From assembly GCA_026874595.1 (NCBI GenBank), contig CM049317.1, positions 72,315,618 to 72,379,617 of the forward strand: a DNA stretch of 64,000 bases, read 5' to 3'. Origin of the DNA: Sipunculus nudus (lineage: Eukaryota > Annelida > Sipuncula > Golfingiida > Sipunculidae). Shown here one piece after another: positions 47,451-55,831 of this stretch (position 1 is its first letter; each line of letters begins with the position of its first letter). Both the position numbers and the translations under genes were made by a program. Under the pieces are notes generated by a model. The model was not told the origin of the DNA and did not search any database. It was given only the letters and a program-made list of their open reading frames with translations.

Positions 47451-48019
47451 TGCAAATTATGGATGTTGCTTGAAAAGAGAATATACACTGGTTGATAGGG
47501 TTTAATTTATACAATCGAAAGTCATCTTTCCTCCTCCAGATTTCCAAGTTTTTTTCGACATGGCTTGAGGTGTCACTCTGAAATGTCTGTAGATGTTGTT
47601 ACTGGCTTAGCATGCAGGCCCATTCCACCGAGTTATTACATACAGGCGCTCACCAAAGTTGAAAAACCAATCTGGTTGAGCTCTTGCTGAAATCATGCCC
47701 GTTTCAGCGACTATCCATAACACTTTTCCCTGTATGGGTTTGTGTTGGTATATGAGTTCTGTGTTTAATATTTTTTTTTTGTGCTCTAAAACGCTATTAC
47801 AAGCAAGCATTTGCATAAAAATTGACTATGAGAAAAAGTATTCATTAAATAAAAATTAAGACAAACATTTAAATATTACTTAGGCTAGATAAAACATGCA
47901 CATAATCCATTAATATACATTACCTATTAAAACTAAACCAATAAACGACATTAAATCTATAAAAGTGTAGATAAAATTACGGTATAGAATTGAAAATCTG
48001 CACATATGCAAAATCACAG

Positions 48020-48256
48020 CTAATCGAAATATTGCACAAATAAGTATGTCTTAAGCATTTTTTTGAAAGCAGTTAGGCTCTCAGCTTTTCTTAATTCTAA
48101 AGGAAATGAATTCCACAAACCGTGCCGAGGTATGTGGTCACCGACTGCGTACATTTTATTATAAAATAACAAGAGGTTGTCTTTTAACGACATGCCTTTT
48201 TCTTTTATACATTTTAAGGGGAAAACTAATTTTGTGTCCGTTTTATTTAAGATCAA
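48020..48256 (-). pseudogene. Non-LTR retrotransposon ORF2 C-terminal remnant
   Basis: The minus-strand frame reads L-W-N-S-F-P-L-E-L-R-K-A-E-S-L-T-A-F-K-K followed by M-L-K-T-Y-L-F. This is the pattern found at the C-terminus of many LINE reverse-transcriptase proteins (W-N-S-L-P-x-x-[IL]-R ... F-K-x-x-L-K-x-x-L-F). Only this tail remains, with stops before and after. It lies between two family A elements. The surrounding 47451-48349 shows nothing else. Confidence 0.55.
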
Positions 48257-48349
48257 AGGTGCAGATATTCAAATATTGCCAGAAGGAGTTTAAACTACAA
48301 TTCCAAATATTTATTAAATATCTTCACCTACCCATTGGTGGACCCTTTA

Positions 48350-50384
48350 AGCTAAGCTGACTGAAAGTTAACTGAGGTATAAGTATGACGCTTTGTCCGT
48401 CTGTTAGCAGGGCACAAATCATAACCGCTGGCTCTAGAAACCTGTAACTAAATATCCAGGGAGGGCATAGAAAAATCTCCTTGGAAACCTTAAGTTAGGT
48501 CACTGCGACCTATACGCTCCGAGCTATTGGGTTGTAAGTACCCCCAGAATAATTTAAAAACATTGATACAAAACATCTAGTATCTCGATACTTAATGCAT
48601 GGATTGTCATGAATCTTGCCTTTTATATTGATCATGACTAGTTTTGTCAGTTTCCGAAACTGGTGGCGCCACCTGTATTTTTTTCTTATTTTTACGAATA
48701 GTGTTTAACTATAACATCATTACAGTAATCATGTCAGTTTCTAAGCTGTGGTTTCATCTAGTTTTCCGAAACCTGGTGTATTTATTGATCATAAGTGGAT
48801 GCCCTATAGTAATCACCCTGTCGGTTCGCCTGTTCATCTGTTTAACTCTGTTTTTGATAGACAGATCGGCTTCAAACTTGATTTATTAATGGCCCAACAC
48901 TTAAATAAGAAACATTTCGGGGTCCTGAGGTCAAAGGTGAGTGCCAGAGGGGCCACTTCTTTAAAAAGATTGTGGATGCACTGTAAATCAAACTTTTCAT
49001 CCCAAACTTTCCATCTTTGACACTCTTGGTCTCTGGACCCACTTTTTTTTAAAGATTGTAATGATAATCTCAATGCTGTAAGTTCAAGGATAGTAAGTTC
49101 TCAGATCTTTTGGTCACACAGTCATTGGTTTAAGGCCACATGACCCGCATTTAAAAAAAAGCTCATAAAGATATCCTTACAGACAAATTCAGATTTTACA
49201 CTTGTCAATTATTTTTCCCAAATCATTAGGTGGATAATTGCTTTTAATATAGGATCCTGAACTTAAACTTGATTTATAATCTTAATGTGTGAATGACAGG
49301 GGCGTCTGTTTTCAATTTTCTGCCGCTAACCGATAGGTGGCACTTCAAAGTGTAATTCAATGAGCCTGGGGCGTTGTTTTGATTAGTCAAGGAACGGTAA
49401 GCTGACGAAGCCAAAAGTGTCCGATATAACCCCTCCCCTCTTACTGTATGTTTGTATCGCAGGCTAGCTCAGTGGACCAGAGTAAGGGCTCCTGATTCCA
49501 GTGAATGGAAATGGTCCCTGACCGGGATAAACAGTGTCGTATCTCACAATGTTTATAAATCATTTAAACAAAAACATGTCATGGTGATTCAGACAATCTC
49601 CAGCCTTTATTATTATTACTTGGATGCCACCTTACCTCCTTAAAATTGAATTACTTTCATATTTTTTATCTCTGTTAACTTTCAATTAAGCCGGGTCTTT
49701 GTCTGTCGTCCATCCGGCTGGCCACCCGTCAGTAGGGCACGAATCGTAACCATTTGAACAAAAACTTATAATTCAACATGAAGGGAGATCCCAGGGAAAG
49801 CTTGGAAACCCCCAATTAAGCCACAGTGACCTATATTCTGCGTGCTTCGTATCAAAAATCGAAAGCATGCTTATGTGCACTTTACAAGCCAAATTCTTTT
49901 GAGAAAGACGAATGTTCAAGGCTGCTGAACAAAATAATTCATGGATTTTAAAACTGTATTAATGTACCTCATTTATACATATGCATGTACTTGTAAACAT
50001 AAATATTTGAACAAAATTGGCCCAAACAGCTCAAGGCAAATGGTAAAAGCATTTCTTTAATAAATGTGACAAACAAACCGAAAATGTGACCAGAAGTTTT
50101 ATATAAAGTTCCATACCTAAGATACAGTCTCTCAATAACAAAAGCATGTATTATCTTGAAATTTACAGCAATTGTTCATCCAGTAAAGCTTCATATGTTG
50201 TAAGAGACAGATGGCGCCGCCTATACTTCTTATAATTTCATAGAGATGGTTCAGATGGATATTTGAGACTACATGCGTTGTTGTGACTTCACTACCAATC
50301 ACATACCTGCCAATGCATGATAAAATTGTAAGCCAAAATATCATGCTAGTCAGCTCAGCGTCATGACCCGTAGCTCACTTGTTT
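48350..50384 (+). mobile_element. Family A element, copy 7, decayed and composite
   Basis: Starts AGCTAAGCTGACTG and continues CTTTGTCCGTC and AGGGCACAAATC; ends GTCAGCTCAGCG, a decayed palindrome and CACTTGTTT. It contains GGTGGCGCCACC (48662-48673), a stretch resembling the family C array (48860-49020, AGGTCAAAGGTGAG and AAAAAGATTGTGGATGCA) and a second family A-like leader near 49690. Probably several nested fragments. Confidence 0.5.
49460..49532 (+). mobile_element. tRNA-like (SINE-type) fragment
   Basis: A box-like TAGCTCAGTGG (49465-49475) and, about 40 bases later, a B box-like GGTCCCTGACC have the spacing of a tRNA-derived Pol III promoter. There is no clean cloverleaf and no acceptor stem, so it is not a functional tRNA. 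Weak support. Confidence 0.3.
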
Positions 50385-50747
50385 AAGTTGAATCACTAAC
50401 AGACAAACCAATCAACCAATAAGCAAACAAAACAAATCGATTGACCACAGACGATAAAAAAAAACATTAGACTCCGGCAGGAAAAATGAGAAAATGATTC
50501 ACTTGCGTTTTCGCAGCTATTTCTGGAATTGTATTTTCAAAAAAGATGCTATAAAAATAAAGCAACTACATAAATACAGCAATTGAAAAGGTGGTAAGAC
50601 TATTCCGTAAACATGAAAGACCATTGTGACGTCACACATGCGTCATACGTTTAGATGCGAACGATATATGACTACTGATGAACACGGTGCTTTATTATCG
50701 TCTTGGACATTTTCAAGTTCTGTTAATAGCCATGAGTATAGTTATAA
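50385..50747. other. Junction between family A repeat and the Ty3/gypsy element
   Basis: No LTR, primer binding site or N-terminal gag can be recognised. It contains TGACGTCAC near 50627. An open frame ending near 50805 (E-Y-S-Y-K-E region) may be decayed gag, but this is weak. Confidence 0.35.
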
Positions 50748-51172
50748 AGAAACAAAGAAAAAGAAAGAGACAAAGAAAGTGCATTTAATAGATGGTGTCA
50801 GTCTATGAAAATTGATCAGGACTTTGAAAAACTCAAACAACTAATTTTGATAGAAGAGTTCAAAAGGCATATCCGTAGTGACATTAAAATATTTTTGGAT
50901 GAACATAAAGTAAGGAATGTAAACGAGGCTGGTGTCCTGGCAGATGAATTTGCCTTGACGCACCGCCCCAGTTATACCAGTCACAGGAGGAGGTATGGTG
51001 AGAAAAGAGAAGGTAGCAAAAGCCCAAAACTGGGTCGGAGAAAGGGTAGTCCCTACTATCGGGGTCACTCCGGCTCGGGTAAACCACAGTCCGATCATGG
51101 TAAACCCCAGTATAAAAGTCAATCTGACTCTCCTGCTCAACATAAAGAGGGACAACCTATAGGACTGGACCC
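50748..51172 (+). pseudogene. gag: gag, partial (capsid C-terminal part)
   Basis: The frame opens after a stop at 50745-50747 and has no upstream start. It shows R-W-C-Q-S then L-K-Q-L-I-L-I-E-E-F-K-R and L-A-D-E-F-A-L-T-H, the capsid C-terminal (SCAN-like) region seen in related retrotransposon Gag proteins, followed by a basic S/R/G-rich tail. The zinc knuckle that should follow is in another frame (51179-51220). The open frame itself runs on to 51266 without Gag character. The N-terminal half is missing. Confidence 0.7.
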
Positions 51173-51865
51173 AAATATTGTACATTCTGTGAGTTCAAGG
51201 GGCATACAGAATCTGAGTGTTACAGAAAAAGATACGGTCAAAGTAAGCCTAAACCTAATGCGTTAACTGTTACGCAGAGCATGAAACCGGTAACAATGCC
51301 CAGTAAACTAGAGACTAAAGGTGAAACACAAAGCCCTGTCCACGAGAGCTTTCAGCCCTTTGTGTCAGATGGCTTTGTTCAGTTAGAGGGTAACCATGCA
51401 AGAAAGGCCCGTGTTAAAATCTTAAGGGATACCGGGGCAACCCAAAGCCTCGTTTTGAAATCTGTTCTTCCCTTCTCTCAAGAGAGTTACGCGGGGTGTT
51501 CAGTTCTAGTCCAGGGCGTTAATTCGGAATTTTTAGAAGTTCCATTACACAGAGTGAAACTAGAATCTGATTTAGTCTCTGAATTTGTAACTGTAGGAGT
51601 TTGTTCAAAGTTGCCAGCAGAGGGCATTTCGCTTCTCCTAGGCAACGATTTAGCTGGTGACAGAGTGAAAATTGATCCCAGAATGACAAAATTGCCGAGC
51701 ACTGATAGGGACACAGACCTGCTCCAGCAGGAGTTTCCGGGCGTATTTCCAGGCTGTGTAGTGACTCGAGCGATGAGTAAAAAGGCAAGTCTGAAACCAG
51801 AGAGTTCTGTACTTGACCTCTCGCAAACCTTTATGGCGCATTCAAACGATGACGTCAGTGGCTAA
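51146..51865 (+). CDS. pol: pol 5' part: CCHC knuckle and aspartic protease
   Basis: This frame opens after a TAA at 51143-51145. It holds a C-x2-C-x4-H-x4-C zinc knuckle (51179-51220), then the protease active site D-T-G-A (51428-51439) and the L-L-G-N-D-L-A-G motif (near 51634). It ends at TAA 51863-51865 in the linker before integrase. The same frame is open again from 51866 to 54868, so that TAA is the only break in pol. Relative to gag it is displaced by -1. Confidence 0.8.
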   Translation, partial: RGTTYRTGPKYCTFCEFKGHTESECYRKRYGQSKPKPNALTVTQSMKPVTMPSKLETKGETQSPVHESFQPFVSDGFVQLEGNHARKARVKILRDTGATQSLVLKSVLPFSQESYAGCSVLVQGVNSEFLEVPLHRVKLESDLVSEFVTVGVCSKLPAEGISLLLGNDLAGDRVKIDPRMTKLPSTDRDTDLLQQEFPGVFPGCVVTRAMSKKASLKPESSVLDLSQTFMAHSNDDVSG

Positions 51866-54800
51866 AAGCCTGTTACGCGAGTAAATATTAAATCGCCCGC
51901 GTGTGACCCAAGTGGCACACAAAGTCCAAAGGACTCTACTACAAATGTAGTACAGGGCAAACAGACCCTGAATAGAAATCTCCAAAGGAGTACAAACGGC
52001 GTGAAATCGCCTGATCAAAATGGGCATGAACAGTTAAAGGATAGGAGTGTAAAGAATGTAGAAGTTAGCATGAAAACTGATGATTTGATAGAAATGCAAA
52101 AGAAAGATCCTGATATTGCCTCCCTTAGAGAAAATGCCTTGACTAAAGAGGAAGCAGATAAAGTTCCAACTTGTTTCACCTTACAGAATGACGTACTAGT
52201 CAGAAAATATAGACCTCCCACCGTACCAGCGGACGAAACGTGGAATACTCTTTATCAAATTGTAGTTCCCCCCGAGTATCGCCCAGAAATCTTAAAACTT
52301 GCACATGATCATCCTATGGCAGGACATTTGGGTGTCAGGAAAACCAAACACAAAATTCTCCAACATTTCTATTGGCCCAAGTTAAAACGAGACGTGGCGA
52401 AATACTGTAAAACTTGTCATGTGTGTCAAAAGATTGGAAAACCAACCCACCAAATTAGTCCTGCGCCACTCTCGCCCATACCAACAACACATGATGCGTT
52501 TGAATCAGTAATACTTGACTGTGTAGGACCGCTAAGAAAAACTAAACATGGCAATGAATATGTTCTAACAATCATGTGTACTGCAACTAGATTTCCAGAA
52601 GCTATTCCTCTTAGAACTATATCTGCAAAGAAAATTGTTGAAGCTCTGGTTAAATTTTTTACTACTTTTGGCTTACCAAGAACAATACAAACGGATCAAG
52701 GTTCAAATTTCATGTCAAATATATTTGCCCAGGTTATGGCAGAGCTAGGCATAAAACACTACAAATCCAGTGCCTACCATCCTGAGAGTCAAGGTGCTCT
52801 AGAGCGATTTCACCAAACTCTCAAAAACATGATTAGAGCTTTTTGTCTGGACACTGGGAACCAGTGGGATGAGGGTTTACCCTTTTTGATATTTGCAGCC
52901 CGAGAAGCAGTGCAAGAAAGCTTAGGGTTTAGCTCTTTTGAATTAGTGTATGGGCACTGTGTAAGAGGCCCCCTGGCGGTGTTAAAAGACACTTGGATGG
53001 AAAACAGTTCTCAAAGTAGCTTGTTAAAATATGTTCAGGAATTCAAGGAGAAATTAAGTAGGGCAAATGAAATCGCCCAAGAACATTTAAAGAAAGCCCA
53101 AAACAAAATGAAAGTATGGTATGACAAAAAGACGACAAAAAGAGAATTTAAACCTGGTGATAAAGTTCTGGTATTATTCCCGATTCCAGGACATCCCCTG
53201 CAAGCAAAATACTCTGGACCATACAAAATTGTTGAGAAGAAATCAGATTTGAATTATGTGATTGATACTCCTGATCGTAGAAAGTCGCAACAACTTTGTC
53301 ATATAAATATGTTGAAAGAATATCATGACAGATCAGCGGAAACATGTCAATCTAGTCCTCCCCAAACAAATTTGATACTCATTAAAGAAACTGAAAAGAA
53401 TGCCGAGGATGTTCTCATGAAGAAAACTGAACATCCTGTAAAACTGAACAACTCTGATATTTTAAATAATTTAGATCAGAAATTGTCACATTTGGATTTC
53501 GATCAGTTATCAGAGTTGAAGGAAATCCTGCTAAATTATGACTCTTTATTTCCTGATGTCCCCAGTAGAACTAATGTACTACAGCATGATGTAGACGTAG
53601 GAGATGCTTCCCCTATTAAACAGGCACCATATAGAGCTGGTCCCCAAAAGTTACAAGCCATAAAGAATGAAATAAAGTATATGATAGAGAATGATATTAT
53701 TGAAAACAGCAGTAGTGCCTGGAGTTCCCCATGTTTGTTGATAAAGAAGCCTGATATGACCTACAGATTTTGTACAGACTATCGAAAAGTTAACACTGTA
53801 ACAATAACAGATACTTACCCTTTGCCCAGAGTGGAAGATTGCATTGATAGGATTGGATCTGCTACGTATATTAGCAAGTTAGATCTGTTAAAAGGTTATT
53901 GGCAGGTACCTCTTACCGAACGGGCTAAGCAAATATCTGCGTTTGTAACGCCAAACGGTTTGTTCCAGTACAAAGTTATGCCCTTCGGAATGAAAAATGC
54001 GCCAGCCTGCTTCATGAGACTTATGAATTGTGTATTATCTGGCTTAGATAACTGTACTTGCTATATTGATGATGTTGTTGTATACAATCACATATGGGAA
54101 GATCATAAACAAAGTTTGGTAGAACTCTTTGAGAGACTGAAAAAAGCAGGATTGACAGTTAATCTTGCCAAGAGTGATTTTTGTCGTGCAACTGTAACAT
54201 ATTTAGGGCACGAAGTAGGTCAAGGTTGTGTAAAACCAATTGCCAGTAAAGTATCTGCTATCGTAGAATTTCCAGTTCCTACTAATCGCAAGGAACTAAT
54301 GCGATTCTTAGGAATGACTGGGTATTACAGGAAATTTTGTCAAAACTTTGCAGAAGTTGTAAATCCGTTAACGGACCTATTGAAAAAGGACAGAAAATTC
54401 CATTGGAATAAAAACTGTCAAAATGCTTTTGAAAGAGCCAAAGCTATATTACAAAGTGCACCTGTGTTACAGGCTCCAAATTTTGATAAACCGTTTTCTC
54501 TCATGACGGATGCCAGCGATTGCGGTGTAGGCGCTGTGCTCATCCAAGACGATGACTTTAACATAAGTCATCCGGTTTGCTACTATTCAAAGAAATTTTT
54601 ACCTCATCAAAAGAATTATTCTACTATTGAAAAGGAAACTCTGTCACTATTGATGGCGTTACAGCACTTTGAAGTATATTTGGGCTCTACGCCGTATGAT
54701 ATAACTGTTTATACAGATCATAATCCCATAACATTTCTTCATAAGATGAAGAATAATAATCAGAGATTAATGAGATGGAGTCTAGCCCTGTCAGAGTTTA

Positions 54801-54868
54801 ACCTAGTTATCAAACACATCAAGGGCTCCGATAACATAATCGCTGATACGTTATCGAGACGTCATTAA
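51866..54868 (+). CDS. pol: pol main part: integrase, reverse transcriptase, RNase H
   Basis: 1,000 codons without interruption. Integrase: HHCC zinc module (histidines near 52310 and 52325, cysteines at 52415 and 52424), then the catalytic triad D (52517), D (52694), E (52802) with 35 residues between the last two (DD35E), then a GPY/F module (Y-S-G-P-Y-K-I near 53210). Reverse transcriptase starts near 53560: F-C-T-D-Y-R-K-V-N, L-D-L-L-K-G-Y-W-Q, F-G-M-K-N-A-P-A and Y-I-D-D (54062-54073). RNase H: T-D-A-S (D at 54509), Y-T-D-H-N-P and A-D-T-L-S-R at the end. All catalytic residues I checked are present. Stop TAA at 54866-54868. Confidence 0.93.
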   Translation, partial: KPVTRVNIKSPACDPSGTQSPKDSTTNVVQGKQTLNRNLQRSTNGVKSPDQNGHEQLKDRSVKNVEVSMKTDDLIEMQKKDPDIASLRENALTKEEADKVPTCFTLQNDVLVRKYRPPTVPADETWNTLYQIVVPPEYRPEILKLAHDHPMAGHLGVRKTKHKILQHFYWPKLKRDVAKYCKTCHVCQKIGKPTHQISPAPLSPIPTTHDAFESVILDCVGPLRKTKHGNEYVLTIMCTATRFPEAIPLRTISAKKIVEALVKFFTTFGLPRTIQTDQGSNFMSNIFAQVMAELGIKHYKSSAYHPESQGALERFHQTLKNMIRAFCLDTGNQWDEGLPFLIFAAREAVQESLGFSSFELVYGHCVRGPLAVLKDTWMENSSQSSLLKYVQEFKEKLSRANEIAQEHLKKAQNKMKVWYDKKTTKREFKPGDKVLVLFPIPGHPLQAKYSGPYKIVEKKSDLNYVIDTPDRRKSQQLCHINMLKEYHDRSAETCQSSPPQTNLILIKETEKNAEDVLMKKTEHPVKLNNSDILNNLDQKLSHLDFDQLSELKEILLNYDSLFPDVPSRTNVLQHDVDVGDASPIKQAPYRAGPQKLQAIKNEIKYMIENDIIENSSSAWSSPCLLIKKPDMTYRFCTDYRKVNTVTITDTYPLPRVEDCIDRIGSATYISKLDLLKGYWQVPLTERAKQISAFVTPNGLFQYKVMPFGMKNAPACFMRLMNCVLSGLDNCTCYIDDVVVYNHIWEDHKQSLVELFERLKKAGLTVNLAKSDFCRATVTYLGHEVGQGCVKPIASKVSAIVEFPVPTNRKELMRFLGMTGYYRKFCQNFAEVVNPLTDLLKKDRKFHWNKNCQNAFERAKAILQSAPVLQAPNFDKPFSLMTDASDCGVGAVLIQDDDFNISHPVCYYSKKFLPHQKNYSTIEKETLSLLMALQHFEVYLGSTPYDITVYTDHNPITFLHKMKNNNQRLMRWSLALSEFNLVIKHIKGSDNIIADTLSRRH

Positions 54869-55102
54869 TTTTGATCTGATGATTGCCTCTTGTTATAGCC
54901 TCGGACATGTTTTGTCCTTTGGAAGAGTTGTATTACATATATTACATGTATTAAGATATTGCTGATTATACTATTTGTGATGATGATAATTAAGTAGCTT
55001 TAAGAAGCATAAACTAATGCTTAAGATGTCAAACTACTCATATACTCGTCATACAGTGCTAATGCTTTGCTCTCCTTACCTTCTTTCTTTTAAGGGTGGG
55101 GG

Positions 55103-55831
55103 TGTTGCATGGACGTCACCCGGACATCGGAAGATGGCGCCACGAAGTGGTGTGGCCGCCCCCGTTTCCACGCTTATGGATCCACCCCGCTATCAGTGAC
55201 TACTGACGCGCTTTTAGAAACATAAAAACTATTCTTGGACCATTCAGTACTGGTTTTGCAGTTCTGCCGGCGCTATCGTTTCTCTCAAGCAAAACCACAA
55301 ACTTCTGCGGTTTTCACCCATTGTTGAAAACCTATAAAACGAACTCGCCTGCAGTACGAGGCGGGACTATTGACTTTACTACGCCACGTTAGTTTTCCCC
55401 GGGGACCGTGACCGTGGGCTCTTGGTCCCCAAGCCCACAGAATGCCATGAACCACGCCATGAACTTTATTATTTAAGAAGAGGAGAGACTTTGTTTGTTT
55501 GGTGCCACATGGATTAATACAGGACTTCAGTTTTGTGTGTGCCCGAATTATGTGTTGATGATGGACTTCAGTTTCTCGTATACCGGATTCAGTTAAGTAT
55601 TTCGTTACAGTTCGTTATTTAGAGACTCAGTTTTCGTCAGAGACTTGGTTATAAATTACGTTATGTATTGACTATTATATTATTTGTGTATGAATGTAAA
55701 TATTGTAATCTAGTAATATAGTACTGTTTTTGCACCCATATTTTGGTCACGTATTCATTTGAAGAGAACGTGTCTGAGCATATGTGTTACGGTTCGGCCT
55801 GAGTTGTTTGGTGTGAAAAGGGACCGTAACA
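55103..55831 (+). repeat. 3' LTR of the Ty3/gypsy element
   Basis: Follows a polypurine tract (AAGGGTGGGGG, ending at 55102). Begins TGTTGC and ends GTAACA, an imperfect inverted terminus, 729 bp. A TATAAAA box lies at 55333-55339. The downstream limit is judged from the TG...CA pattern only, because no 5' LTR is present for comparison and no target-site duplication can be tested. 54869-55102 is the untranslated stretch between pol and the LTR. Confidence 0.65.

Larger units (their letters stand above)
50748..55831 (+). mobile_element. 5'-truncated Ty3/gypsy LTR retrotransposon with Gmr1-type gene order
   Basis: Order seen: partial gag, CCHC knuckle, protease, integrase, reverse transcriptase, RNase H, purine-rich tract, 3' LTR. 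Integrase before reverse transcriptase is the Ty1/copia order. The integrase has a GPY/F module and the RT is Ty3/gypsy-like, as described for the Gmr1 group of marine animals. There is no 5' LTR, PBS or gag N-terminus in the window, no envelope-like frame, one frame change and one stop codon, so it is a dead but fairly young copy. Confidence 0.85.

Noticed and set aside
49460-49532. Functional tRNA gene
   Set aside because: Only A- and B-box-like segments are present; there is no acceptor stem or proper anticodon arm, so it was kept as a weak SINE fragment.
50385-50747. 5' LTR of the Ty3/gypsy element
   Set aside because: No stretch matches the 3' LTR at 55103-55831 and no primer binding site is visible.
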